Made by a program: the position numbers and the translations under genes
Part shown: one piece after another, positions 25,562 to 32,263 of the stretch
How positions within the stretch are numbered: the first letter of the stretch is position 1
How the letters are laid out: each line of letters starts with the position of its first letter
Notes under the pieces: model-generated
Databases searched by the model: none
Seen by the model: the letters and a program-made list of their open reading frames with translations, nothing else
What the model was told of the DNA's origin: nothing
DNA from: an uncultured Marvinbryantia sp.
Lineage (GTDB): Bacteria > Bacillota > Clostridia > Lachnospirales > Lachnospiraceae
Direction of reading: 5' to 3'
Assembly (NCBI GenBank): GCA_947630735.1
Contig: CANRIR010000002.1
Location: forward strand, 49,380-113,379
Length of the DNA stretch: 64,000 nucleotides

Positions 25562-26740
25562 TCAGTGATGGAACAGGCGGATGCCGGTAAAGGCCATCGC
25601 CATCCCGTACTTGTCGCAGCACTCGATCACCAGGTCGTCGCGCACGGAGCCGCCCGGCTGGGCGATATATTTCACGCCGCTCTTGTGGGCGCGCTCAATG
25701 TTGTCGCTGAAGGGGAAGAAGGCGTCGGATCCCAGGGTAACCCCGTCCATCTGATCCAGCCAGGCCCGCTTTTCCTCCCGCGTGAAGACGTCCGGCTTTG
25801 TCTTAAAGATCTTCTGCCATGCGCCGTCCGCCAGCACATCCATGTACTCCTCGCCGATATAGACGTCGATGGCGTTGTCGCGGTCTGCGCGGCGGATGCC
25901 GTCTATGAACGGCAGATCCATGACCTTCGGGCACTGGCGGAGCAGCCAGTTGTCCGCTTTCTGTCCGGCAAGCCGGGTGCAGTGCACGCGGGACTGCTGG
26001 CCCGCGCCGATGCCGATGGCCTGGCCGTCCTTCACAAAGCACACCGAGTTGGACTGGGTGTATTTTAAAGTGATCAGGGCGATCTTCATGTCGCGCAGGG
26101 CATGTTCCGGCACATCCTTATTCTTCGTGACGATGTTTGAGAGCAGCTCATCGTTGATGGGAAGCTCCTGGCGTCCCTGCTCGAATGTGATGCCGAACAC
26201 TTCCTTGTGCTCCACGGGAGCCGGCACATACGTCTCGTCGATCTGGATGACGTTGTAGTTCCCGTTCTTTTTCTGCTTCAAGATCTCCAGCGCCTCCTCG
26301 GTGTAGCCCGGGGCGATGACGCCGTCGGACACCTCGCGCTTGATCAGCATGGCCGTGTCTTTATCGCACGGGTCGGAAAGCGCGATGAAATCCCCGAAGG
26401 AGGACATGCGGTCCGCTCCGCGCGCCCGCGCATAGGCGCACGCCAGAGGAGACAGTTCGCCGCAGTCGTCCACCCAGTAGATCTTCGCCAGCGTCTCATC
26501 CAGGGGGAGCCCTATGGCCGCCCCCGCGGGCGATACGTGCTTGAAGGATGTGGCCGCCGGAAGACCTGTGGCCTTTTTCAGCTCCCGCACCAGCTGCCAG
26601 CCGTTAAACGCGTCCAGAAAATTGATGTAGCCGGGCCTGCCGCACAGCACCTGGATGGGAAGCTCCTGCCCCTCGTTCATATAAATGCGGGAAGGTTTCT
26701 GGTTCGGGTTGCATCCATATTTCAACTGTAATTCTTTCAT
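25562..26740 (-). CDS. purH: AICAR transformylase (stand-alone PurH domain)
   Basis: A 392-residue protein corresponding only to the C-terminal AICAR formyltransferase domain of bifunctional PurH. It adds the formyl group to AICAR (ZMP) from 10-formyl-THF, the ninth step of purine synthesis. The catalytic Lys-His pair is in ATSFKHVSPAGAA, near residue 67. The IMP cyclohydrolase domain of classical PurH is absent and is supplied by the upstream PurO-type gene, 11 bases away. The ribosome-binding site is AAGGAGAGAACC. The unit is preceded by a ZTP riboswitch, which senses the substrate of this enzyme. Confidence 0.93.
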   Translation of the reverse strand: MKELQLKYGCNPNQKPSRIYMNEGQELPIQVLCGRPGYINFLDAFNGWQLVRELKKATGLPAATSFKHVSPAGAAIGLPLDETLAKIYWVDDCGELSPLACAYARARGADRMSSFGDFIALSDPCDKDTAMLIKREVSDGVIAPGYTEEALEILKQKKNGNYNVIQIDETYVPAPVEHKEVFGITFEQGRQELPINDELLSNIVTKNKDVPEHALRDMKIALITLKYTQSNSVCFVKDGQAIGIGAGQQSRVHCTRLAGQKADNWLLRQCPKVMDLPFIDGIRRADRDNAIDVYIGEEYMDVLADGAWQKIFKTKPDVFTREEKRAWLDQMDGVTLGSDAFFPFSDNIERAHKSGVKYIAQPGGSVRDDLVIECCDKYGMAMAFTGIRLFHH

Positions 26741-26751
26741 AGGTTCTCTCC

Positions 26752-27465
26752 TTATTTGTTTTTATTCACGATCCTGGTCTCGTAAGCGCCGCTCGCAATG
26801 TCGATAAAGCGCACGAACAGGGAAACCTTGTTGTCCTCGTTCAGACTGTCCCACAGAAGATCTGTGAACGTGCCGATCTCATTCGGGATGGAAACCGGCG
26901 TCGGTTCGCCCTCAAAGCTGGGCAGCGGGCTGCCGTCGCCCTGATAGGTGTGGATGAAATGTCCCTCCCCCGCCTTTGGATTCTCATAGGCAAAGGTAAA
27001 GCGCTGACAGCTTGCGGGATCGCCGCCGTCGCTCTTTAAGATGGACATAGCGTAATTGTATCTGCCGCCCTCGATGTGGAGAATGCCGGAAATGCGCGGC
27101 GTATAATTTGGCGCGTCCGGCTCAAACTCGCGGCTGCGCAGGGACTGCTCAAAAGTCAGCTGATGATCCATGCCCTCGTAGATGGTGTCGGTCTGGTCGC
27201 CGTTCGTCACGATGGTCTTGTTGCCCAGCACGCGCACCGGCGCGTAGATGATGAGGCTCGGATCTGTCAGCTTCGCGGGGTCAAACGCCTGCGTGCGGAT
27301 GCCTTCGCCGTCCTCCACAAACACGCGGTTGCGGCTGTTTTCACTGCGCCCCATGATAAAGTAGGCGGCGACCGCCTTTGTGCCGTCCTCGGATCTGCCG
27401 ATCACGATGCCCCTTCCAGGATAGGCGTTCGCCCTCAGTTCCTGTTCCAGTGATACTCTCTTCAT
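26752..27465 (-). CDS. purO: IMP cyclohydrolase, PurO-type
   Basis: A 237-residue protein of the archaeal-type IMP cyclohydrolase family, which closes FAICAR to IMP. Typical segments are YPGRGIVIGRSEDGTKAVAAY, FIMGRSENSRNRVF and NYTPRISGI. It pairs with the transformylase-only PurH directly downstream; together they replace bifunctional PurH. The ATG at 27465 has AGGGAG nine bases upstream; a longer frame reaching 27552 would run into the leader RNA and is rejected. Confidence 0.9.
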   Translation of the reverse strand: MKRVSLEQELRANAYPGRGIVIGRSEDGTKAVAAYFIMGRSENSRNRVFVEDGEGIRTQAFDPAKLTDPSLIIYAPVRVLGNKTIVTNGDQTDTIYEGMDHQLTFEQSLRSREFEPDAPNYTPRISGILHIEGGRYNYAMSILKSDGGDPASCQRFTFAYENPKAGEGHFIHTYQGDGSPLPSFEGEPTPVSIPNEIGTFTDLLWDSLNEDNKVSLFVRFIDIASGAYETRIVNKNK

Positions 27466-27570
27466 ACTGATCGTCTCCCTTCGTTTTGTCGAATCTCCCA
27501 CTGCGTGCTTCCTCTGGTCCCATGCGCGGATCTGCAGGTTCGCACATGACACAGCCAGCGCGTCCCATGT

Positions 27571-27660
27571 GTGCCGCGGCGGATCTGCCCTCGGGCAAGA
27601 ACCATGTGAATCCGTGTGTCGCGGCAGGTTCGGCCTCAGGCAAAAAACGTGTGAACCCGT
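27571..27660 (-). repeat. Two tandem 45-nt structured repeats in the leader
   Basis: Copies at 27616-27660 and 27571-27615 align over the full 45 bases. In the RNA sense, copy 1 pairs GGGUU with AACCU and copy 2 pairs GGAUU with GAUCC around an inner GCC...GGC hairpin (UGCCUGAGGC; UGCCCGAGGGCA). The U-A to A-U exchange is a compensating change, so the fold rather than a peptide seems to be kept. Confidence 0.6.
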
Positions 27661-27729
27661 ATGCAGCGGCGCGATGGTTCTGCGGCCCGCACATGAAAAC
27701 GGCCGCCTGAGGACCCTGCCACGCAGTGA

Positions 27730-27803
27730 TCGCCCAGGCGGTCGGCATACATACTTCGTTGTACTCCCCGCAGGTAACCCTGCTTTTCCGCCAGTCGTAC
27801 AAC
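27730..27803 (-). ncRNA. ZTP (pfl) riboswitch aptamer
   Basis: In the RNA sense the 5' part reads ACGACUGGCGGAAA (start near 27803), then CUGCGGGGAGUACAACG, and the 3' part has the diagnostic CCGACCGCCUGGGC (CCGCCUGGGC at 27732-27741). This is the two-part pattern of the pfl/ZTP motif, which binds ZMP and ZTP. It lies five bases after the predicted transcription start and controls purO-purH, whose PurH product uses ZMP. A covariance-model search would confirm it; by eye the match is strong. Confidence 0.9.
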
Positions 27804-27813
27804 TGCTGTCTTT

Positions 27814-27842
27814 ATTCTACACTATCCGCCGAAAATACTCAA
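27814..27842 (-). promoter_or_regulatory. Promoter of the purO-purH-HAD operon
   Basis: TTGAGT (27837-27842), 17 bases, TAGAAT (27814-27819) on the minus strand, placing the transcription start just before the ZTP aptamer. Confidence 0.75.
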
Positions 27843-27915
27843 CCATTAAATTTCACAATCCCGCATCAAAAAAAATCACAATTCCATATCAAGACCGTAG
27901 TCCCGCAGCGCACAC

Positions 27916-28353
27916 TCAGATACAGTAGGAGCCTTCCTGCGACAGCTGCCACTGGACAAGATCCTCCAGCGTATATTTGTCCACCACGCCCGCAATTGCG
28001 GCGTCCAGTTCCTTCCACAGGCGCAGCGTTGTGCAGGAGCCGCTCCGCGGACAGGAATCCGGGCCCGCGTCCAGACAGGCCACCGGGGCGAGGCTTCCCT
28101 CCGTCAGGCGCAGGATCATGCCGACCGTATACTCTCCCGGCGCTCTCGCGAGCAGATAGCCTCCCTGCGGCCCGCGGATGCTTTTCAGATAGCCGGCCCG
28201 GCACAGCGTGGTAATGATCTGCTCCATGTATTTTGTGGAAATTTCCTGCCTTCTCGCGATATCCTTAACGCTCACAGGCGCACTTTCGCCGCCGGACAAA
28301 GCCAGATCCAGCATGATCCGCAAGGCATATCTTCCCTTCGTTGATATCTTCAT
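27916..28353 (-). CDS. Rrf2-family transcriptional regulator
   Basis: A 145-residue winged-helix protein. The N-terminus MKISTKGRYALRIMLDLAL and the recognition-helix region ISTKYMEQIITTLCRAGYL are typical of Rrf2/IscR/CymR. Three cysteines in CLDAGPDSCPRSGSC (about residues 93-107) match the position of the iron-sulfur ligands of IscR-type members, so it may sense Fe-S status or redox. It is divergent from lexA and has its own promoter. No isc/suf genes are in the window, so its regulon is unknown. Confidence 0.92.
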   Translation of the reverse strand: MKISTKGRYALRIMLDLALSGGESAPVSVKDIARRQEISTKYMEQIITTLCRAGYLKSIRGPQGGYLLARAPGEYTVGMILRLTEGSLAPVACLDAGPDSCPRSGSCTTLRLWKELDAAIAGVVDKYTLEDLVQWQLSQEGSYCI

Positions 28354-28405
28354 AACATCCTTCCCTTTGCTCAGGCAAATATCCTACTTACTCTCTATGT
28401 TATAT

Positions 28406-28434
28406 AGTATATCCGTTTTTCCGCTTTTCTGCAA
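28406..28434 (-). promoter_or_regulatory. Promoter of the rrf2 gene
   Basis: Minus strand TTGCAG (28429-28434), 17-base spacer, TATACT (28406-28411). The transcription start falls about 45 bases before the start codon. Confidence 0.7.
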
Positions 28435-28436
28435 GC

Positions 28437-28473
28437 AAAAAAAACTGCCCGGCATTTCGATCCTGCCCGGGCA
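28437..28473 (-). terminator. Minus-strand intrinsic terminator-like hairpin
   Basis: TGCCCGG (28446-28452) pairs with CCGGGCA (28467-28473); on the minus strand the stem is followed by eight T residues (28437-28444). It lies directly upstream of the rrf2 -35 box and would stop leftward transcription entering from the lexA side. Confidence 0.65.
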
Positions 28474-28481
28474 TCTCAATT

Positions 28482-28495
28482 CGAACATATTTTCA
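28482..28495 (+). promoter_or_regulatory. LexA/SOS box 1
   Basis: CGAACATATTTTCA matches the Gram-positive LexA operator (CGAACATATGTTCG type) at 12 of 14 positions. It lies 11 bases upstream of the lexA -35 box. Confidence 0.75.
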
Positions 28496-28508
28496 GAACT
28501 TTTGTTTG
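28495..28508 (+). promoter_or_regulatory. LexA/SOS box 2
   Basis: AGAACTTTTGTTTG keeps GAAC-N4-GTT and matches 8 of the 10 defined positions of the LexA operator. It overlaps the first bases of the lexA -35 box, as expected for autorepression. Confidence 0.6.
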
Positions 28509-28534
28509 CATTTATGTGAAAAATGATTTATACT
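28506..28534 (+). promoter_or_regulatory. lexA promoter
   Basis: TTGCAT (28506-28511), 17 bases, TATACT (28529-28534), followed by the ribosome-binding site GGGAGGG and the lexA start at 28562. Confidence 0.75.
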
Positions 28535-28561
28535 GAAAAAAACAGTTCGGGAGGGATTTTT

Positions 28562-29182
28562 ATGGCATACGGAAAGATCACGAAAAAACAGTCCGAGATT
28601 TTGGAATTCATCAAAAATGAAATTTTAAATAAAGGGTTCCCGCCGGCAGTGCGCGAGATCTGTGAAGCTGTCCATCTAAAGTCCACATCTTCCGTACACT
28701 CCCATCTGGAGACCCTGGAAAAGAACGGCTATATCCGGCGCGATCCCACCAAGCCGCGCGCCATCGAGATCATCGACGACAATTTCAACCTGGTGCGCCG
28801 CGAAGTGGTAAACGTGCCCATCGTTGGGCATGTGGCCGCCGGCGAGCCCATCTTGGCCGTTGAGAATATTGAGAATTACTTCCCCATCCCGGCTGAATTT
28901 ATGCCAAATGTGCAGACCTTCATGCTGACGGTAAAGGGCGAGAGCATGATCAACGCCGGCATCTTCGACGGCGACCAGATCCTGGTACAGCAGCAGAGCA
29001 CCGCAAAAAACGGCGACATGGTGGTAGCCCTGGTGGACGATTCCGCAACGGTAAAAACCTTCTATAAAGAAAAGGGACACTATCGCCTGCAGCCGGAAAA
29101 TGATTCCATGGAGCCTATCATCGTGGAGGGAGAGCTGAAGATCCTGGGGAAGGTCATCGGGGTGTTCCGGTTTTTATCATGA
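28562..29182 (+). CDS. lexA: SOS repressor LexA
   Basis: A 206-residue LexA: winged-helix DNA-binding domain (1-70) and S24 peptidase domain (about 85-206). The catalytic Ser128 (KGESM) and Lys165 (ATVKTFY) are present, as is the self-cleavage Ala93-Gly94 in GHVAAGEP. It represses SOS genes until RecA-stimulated autocleavage. The ATG at 28562 follows GGGAGGG; the longer frame from 28523 starts upstream of the ribosome-binding site and is rejected. Two SOS boxes upstream indicate autoregulation. Confidence 0.97.
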   Translation: MAYGKITKKQSEILEFIKNEILNKGFPPAVREICEAVHLKSTSSVHSHLETLEKNGYIRRDPTKPRAIEIIDDNFNLVRREVVNVPIVGHVAAGEPILAVENIENYFPIPAEFMPNVQTFMLTVKGESMINAGIFDGDQILVQQQSTAKNGDMVVALVDDSATVKTFYKEKGHYRLQPENDSMEPIIVEGELKILGKVIGVFRFLS

Positions 29183-29194
29183 TGGTCACACTCT

Positions 29195-29421
29195 TCAAAA
29201 AGACCTTTCGGATCCTAATTCCGTTTCACACAGAATTTGTACAGGTACCTTGTAATCCAAATACTGTATTCCTTCCCACAATGAATCTTATCCGCAAGCC
29301 TGCTATGATAATAGATATTCATTGCTTCTTCCAAAGAAATGTTCCTCAACTTGGAAAGATAGGCTATAATTCTTTCTTCCAGGCTTTCCTGATAGAATCT
29401 TTCTAATGCTTCTCCATCCAT
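29195..29421 (-). pseudogene. Frameshifted small protein of the DUF3791/DUF3990 cassette
   Basis: The intact-looking frame (29215-29421, 68 residues) starts MDGEALERFYQESLEER and contains EEAMNIYYHSRLADKI, which I recognise from a small protein found next to DUF3990 genes in Clostridia. After KIHCGK the frame changes: the -1 frame reads GIQYLDYKVPVQILCETELG, the expected continuation, to a stop at 29195. One indel near 29270 therefore explains both halves. The call rests on memory of the family, so the ends are approximate. Confidence 0.6.
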
Positions 29422-29424
29422 AAG

Positions 29425-29505
29425 TCACACCTCTTCATAAAATTCAAAGGAATGATTGATATCCGGATACCTCACAACATCTGTTGAACCATGATAAACA
29501 ATCAT
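29425..29505 (-). pseudogene. DUF3990 remnant (26 codons)
   Basis: A 26-codon frame, MIVYHGSTDVV...HSFEFYEEV, begins like DUF3990 proteins (MIxYHGSxxxVxxPDIxHS), which normally have about 150 residues. The ATG overlaps the stop of the DUF3791 gene (ATGA), as in an intact operon, but nearly the whole body is missing, consistent with an internal deletion. DUF3990 is thought to be related to ADP-ribosyltransferase-type folds; this remnant cannot be active. Confidence 0.55.
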
Positions 29506-29717
29506 ACTGCTACCCCGCACAGCCCCAAATATTCTTCAATATCAGAAATGACATACCCGGTTCCCTGTGTATGCAGGATATCATAATGAGGCACCAGATA
29601 ATGTTCAATGCAGCCTGCACTCTGCAGTTTTCGATAAACTTCAGACGGTAACATGTCCCATTTCCCGGCACATGCATGAATCATATAAACAACAAACGAA
29701 AATGCGTCCTTATTCAT
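29502..29717 (-). CDS. DUF3791 domain protein
   Basis: A 71-residue protein with the DUF3791 pattern: FSFVVYMIHACAGKWDMLPSE at the start, VYRKLQSAGCIEHYLVPHYD in the middle and the signature DILHTQGTGYVISDIEEYL. DUF3791 proteins are encoded before DUF3990 proteins in many Clostridia and the pair is suspected to be a toxin-antitoxin-like module; the function is unproven. The ribosome-binding site AAGGAGACC is good. The two downstream partners are broken, so this gene may be a survivor of a decayed cassette. Confidence 0.75.
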   Translation of the reverse strand: MNKDAFSFVVYMIHACAGKWDMLPSEVYRKLQSAGCIEHYLVPHYDILHTQGTGYVISDIEEYLGLCGVAV

Positions 29718-29845
29718 ATGCTGGTCTCCTTAAAAATACTGAGATTAAACTTACCAATGCTTCATTCAAGAATCCGTTATCTGTCACTCATTATCTCATA
29801 TCCGGCTCCAAACTGTAAGGTAAACCTGTGAATTGGGTCGGACAG
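29718..29845. other. Intergenic, AT-rich, no gene seen
   Basis: This stretch contains the leader of the DUF3791 gene on the minus strand. No convincing -35/-10 pair is visible for it. Nothing else is recognised before the palindromic operator at 29846. Confidence 0.4.
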
Positions 29846-29884
29846 TTTACTCGGTCGAAACCGACTCGGTTGAAACCGAGTAAA
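29846..29884 (+). promoter_or_regulatory. Palindromic operator made of two 15-bp repeats
   Basis: Two direct copies of ACTCGGTYGAAACCG (29849-29863, 29864-29878) are flanked so that the outer ends form a palindrome: TTTACTCGGT (29846-29855) and ACCGAGTAAA (29875-29884). It lies two bases before a consensus -35 box. This is the layout of an operator for a dimeric repressor, perhaps TetR-type; no cognate regulator is in the window. Confidence 0.7.
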
Positions 29885-29886
29885 AA

Positions 29887-29915
29887 TTGACAACATACAA
29901 ATCGTCTGTTATAAT
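29887..29915 (+). promoter_or_regulatory. Full-consensus sigma-A promoter
   Basis: TTGACA (29887-29892), 17 bases, TATAAT (29910-29915), with a TGT extension before the -10 box. Few promoters in the window match the consensus this well, yet no large gene follows. Confidence 0.85.
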
Positions 29916-29948
29916 AAAATCCAGGAAAAAAACGGAGGTTGAAACCAC

Positions 29949-30041
29949 ATGGCATTCTACGGGCGCGAACAACAGAAAAAAAATATACACCGGTTGTTTC
30001 AGTCAAACGACATGCAGACATTGCACGAATTGTATCACTGA
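29949..30041 (+). CDS. Possible 30-residue small protein or truncated gene
   Basis: The frame MAFYGREQQKKNIHRLF... ends at 30041 after 30 codons. It has a strong ribosome-binding site (CGGAGGTTG) at good spacing and the consensus promoter 34 bases upstream. The start FYGRE recalls some clostridial ATPases, so this may be the 5' stub of a decayed gene; the other two frames downstream have no recognisable domain. It could equally be a real small protein or only a leader. Function unknown. Confidence 0.35.
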   Translation: MAFYGREQQKKNIHRLFQSNDMQTLHELYH

Positions 30042-30217
30042 AAAAGGATGATGCTTTTATCCCCGCATACCAGAACGATTCAAAAAACAGCATAGCCAGC
30101 CTGCACTTTTCTGAAAGTTCTTCTGACCAGGGGAGCAGATTATTCAGTTCTCCGGCTTATTTCGGGAATCTGTATTCGGCAAACATCGAAAGTATGAACC
30201 TATGCGATAAATGCGGC

Positions 30218-30252
30218 CAAAAAATTTCCCCGAAAGACATTTTTCGGGGAAA
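30218..30252 (-). terminator. Rho-independent terminator of the sugar transferase gene
   Basis: A perfect 11-bp stem TTTCCCCGAAA (30225-30235) / TTTCGGGGAAA (30242-30252) with a 6-base loop; on the minus strand it runs into a T-rich tract. It lies 46 bases past the sugar transferase stop codon. Confidence 0.85.
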
Positions 30253-30298
30253 GAATCGTCTAGTCAATTTTCATTTCCTGAATTTACGGTAAACCACG

Positions 30299-31750
30299 CT
30301 ACATGGCACCGTCTCTTTTCAGCACCACCCAGATGGTTTTCCACAGGATCTTCAGGTCGAGTTCCATGCTCCAGTTGCATATGTACTCTTTGTCCAGTTC
30401 CACCACCTCGTCAAAATCCGTGACGTTGCTGCGGCCGCTCACCTGCCACATGCCGGTAATGCCGGGTTTAACCGCAAGCCGCGCGTGGTGCCTCAGTTCA
30501 TATTTCTCCCACTCATCCACGGTAGGGGGACGGGTGCCCACCAGGCTCATGTCGCCCTTCAGCACATTGTAAAACTGCGGAAATTCATCCAGACTCCAGT
30601 CCCGGATGTAGTTGCCGATCCCTTTCTTCATGCGGCCGTCCGGCAGGCGCTTGGTTCCGATGATGCGCGGGTCCCACTCCAGCTTGAACATCATCCCGTC
30701 TTTCACATTGTTCTGCTCCATCAACTCCTGCTTGTGCTCTTCAGCGTCCGGGTACATGGAGCGGAATTTGTACATTTTAAATTTCTTGCCGTTCCGGCCG
30801 ACACGGATCTGGGAGAAAAAGATGGGCCCGGGCGACTGAATATAGATCAGCGGTCCGATGAAGATACACAAAATGCCGGTGATCAGGCAGCCAACCAGGC
30901 CGCCCGCGATATCCACGGCCCTTTTTAAAAAAGCCTGACTCGGCGTGGCGTAATTCAGGCTCATGGTCAGCACCATGCTGCTCCCGATGCGCTCAATAAA
31001 CTGCTTCTGTCCTTCCATGGCGGGAAGATGCAGAAGATCCACGTGCAGCACTGTTCCCATTTCCATCAGTTCGCTCACCAGTTTGTCCGGATAGGCTTCT
31101 TCCCGCGGGAGGCTGATGTACACCTCATCGATCCACTCGCCCTTCAGGTAATCCATGATATCGTCCCGCGTGGCAGTCACTGGGATTCCGCAGATCGCTT
31201 TGCCGCGCAGATCCTCATCCACAATGGCAAGCCCCACGATCCGGAACAATCCGCTGCACGTCTGTTCCAGATTTTTCAGCACTGGTTCCGCCCCCGCAGA
31301 ATTGGTCACTAAGAACAGGGAGCGGTTCCCGGACGACGCGCTTCGGACGCGCAGAAGTCTCTTCCAGACCACGCGCGCCAGATAGGACATCACACCGTAA
31401 AAAATCCCGATCAGATAGAACATGATGCGGGAATACTGTTCCCCGTCGTGGGTGGAGAACAGATAAAACGTGACAAGGAGCGCTACCAGACAGACGTGTT
31501 TTACCGTCTTGGCAAACTCCTGGTAGCGGTTTCTCTTTGTCACATTTTTTAAAGGCCCGCAAAATAATATTACGACCAGATCGACCAGCACAAATACGAT
31601 GCTGAGCCGGATAAAGGTACTGTCGGCATAAGGGTTCTGAAAGCCGTTTCGGATCATATAGGCCAGCACGCCGGCCATGTGCAGGCACAGAACATCCAGC
31701 AAAATGAAATCCCAGTGTTTGAGCCATCCCTGCGACCCTTTTTTATACAT
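30299..31750 (-). CDS. Polyprenyl glycosylphosphotransferase (initiating sugar transferase)
   Basis: A 483-residue membrane protein. Four N-terminal hydrophobic helices (about 15-130) and a CoA-binding-like middle domain precede the bacterial sugar transferase domain (about 290-483), with KRAVDIAGG, FKMYKFRSMYPDAEE, LDEFPQFYNVLKGDMSLVG and KPGITGMWQVSGRS. Such enzymes load the first sugar-phosphate on undecaprenyl phosphate for exopolysaccharide or capsule. It is isolated: no other glycan genes are nearby, so the pathway is unknown. The ATG at 31750 follows AAGGAAGAG; the longer frame starting at 31849 is unlikely. Confidence 0.9.
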   Translation of the reverse strand: MYKKGSQGWLKHWDFILLDVLCLHMAGVLAYMIRNGFQNPYADSTFIRLSIVFVLVDLVVILFCGPLKNVTKRNRYQEFAKTVKHVCLVALLVTFYLFSTHDGEQYSRIMFYLIGIFYGVMSYLARVVWKRLLRVRSASSGNRSLFLVTNSAGAEPVLKNLEQTCSGLFRIVGLAIVDEDLRGKAICGIPVTATRDDIMDYLKGEWIDEVYISLPREEAYPDKLVSELMEMGTVLHVDLLHLPAMEGQKQFIERIGSSMVLTMSLNYATPSQAFLKRAVDIAGGLVGCLITGILCIFIGPLIYIQSPGPIFFSQIRVGRNGKKFKMYKFRSMYPDAEEHKQELMEQNNVKDGMMFKLEWDPRIIGTKRLPDGRMKKGIGNYIRDWSLDEFPQFYNVLKGDMSLVGTRPPTVDEWEKYELRHHARLAVKPGITGMWQVSGRSNVTDFDEVVELDKEYICNWSMELDLKILWKTIWVVLKRDGAM

Positions 31751-31765
31751 GATCTCTTCCTTGTA

Positions 31766-31792
31766 GCCCCGCAAAGCTCCCGCCTGCGGGGC
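31766..31792 (-). other. GC hairpin next to the ribosome-binding site
   Basis: GCCCCGCA (31766-31773) pairs perfectly with TGCGGGGC (31785-31792), ending three bases before the ribosome-binding site (31755-31763) of the sugar transferase gene. No T-run follows. It could influence ribosome access. Confidence 0.5.
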
Positions 31793-31820
31793 ATCCTTCC
31801 ATTTCATCGCTGATGTCTTT

Positions 31821-31849
31821 ATTGTGATGGATTTCCAGGAAGATGTCAA
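31821..31849 (-). promoter_or_regulatory. Promoter of the sugar transferase gene
   Basis: Minus strand TTGACA (31844-31849), 17 bases, CACAAT (31821-31826). The -35 box is perfect, the -10 box 4/6. Confidence 0.55.
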
Positions 31850-31881
31850 GTGGTATAAACTAGAATTTTAGAAAAATCTGC

Positions 31882-32244
31882 CTATTCCTCCTGCACGTGG
31901 TCCAGTCCCTGCGCGATGATCGTGCGCACATGGTCGTCCGCCAGGGAGTAAAAAATGGACTTTCCCTCTCTTCTGCTCTTTACCAGCTTGTTCTGCTTGA
32001 GGATGCGCAGCTGGTGCGATATGGCGGACTGCGTCATGTTTAAGGCCTTGGCCATATCGCAGACGCACACCTCGGCCTCAAACAGCACAAACAAAATGCG
32101 GATCCTGGTGGAATCCCCGAACACTTTAAAGAGCTCCGCCAGATTATAGAGCACTTCCTCCTCCGGCATCTTTTCATTCACAATATTCAGGAGTGCCTCG
32201 TGGACCTCCACAGTATCGCAGCACTCCACGCCTTTTATCATCAT
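31882..32244 (-). CDS. ArsR/SmtB-family metal-sensing repressor
   Basis: A 120-residue winged-helix repressor. Family segments are LFKVFGDSTRIRILFVLFEA, the CadC/SmtB-type metal site ELCVCDL-like AEVCVCDMAKAL (about residues 55-66), and MTQSAISHQLRILKQNKLV. Potential metal ligands also lie in the C-terminal helix (DDHVRTIIAQGLDHVQE), as in the zinc-type alpha5 site, and at the N-terminus (ECCDTVEVHE). It is the last gene of the metal-export operon (19 bases after the ATPase) and probably represses it through the palindrome upstream of the HMA gene. Ligand: zinc, cadmium or lead; not resolvable by eye. Confidence 0.92.
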   Translation of the reverse strand: MMIKGVECCDTVEVHEALLNIVNEKMPEEEVLYNLAELFKVFGDSTRIRILFVLFEAEVCVCDMAKALNMTQSAISHQLRILKQNKLVKSRREGKSIFYSLADDHVRTIIAQGLDHVQEE

Positions 32245-32263
32245 ACTGTCACCCGCTTTCTGC

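Larger units (their letters stand above)
27466..27807 (-). promoter_or_regulatory. Long 5' leader of purO-purH
   Basis: About 340 bases lie between the predicted transcription start (about 27807) and the purO start. The 5' end holds the ZTP aptamer; after it a GC hairpin (GCGGCC...GGCCGC), a run of six U (27642-27647), and two 45-base repeated hairpins. There is no classical terminator stem directly before the U-run, so the expression platform is unclear. No convincing protein is encoded. Confidence 0.7.

Noticed and set aside
27341..27802. Minus-strand 153-codon frame with 15-residue repeats
   Set aside because: It overlaps the ZTP aptamer and the purO start; the repeats show compensating RNA changes and are better explained as leader structure.
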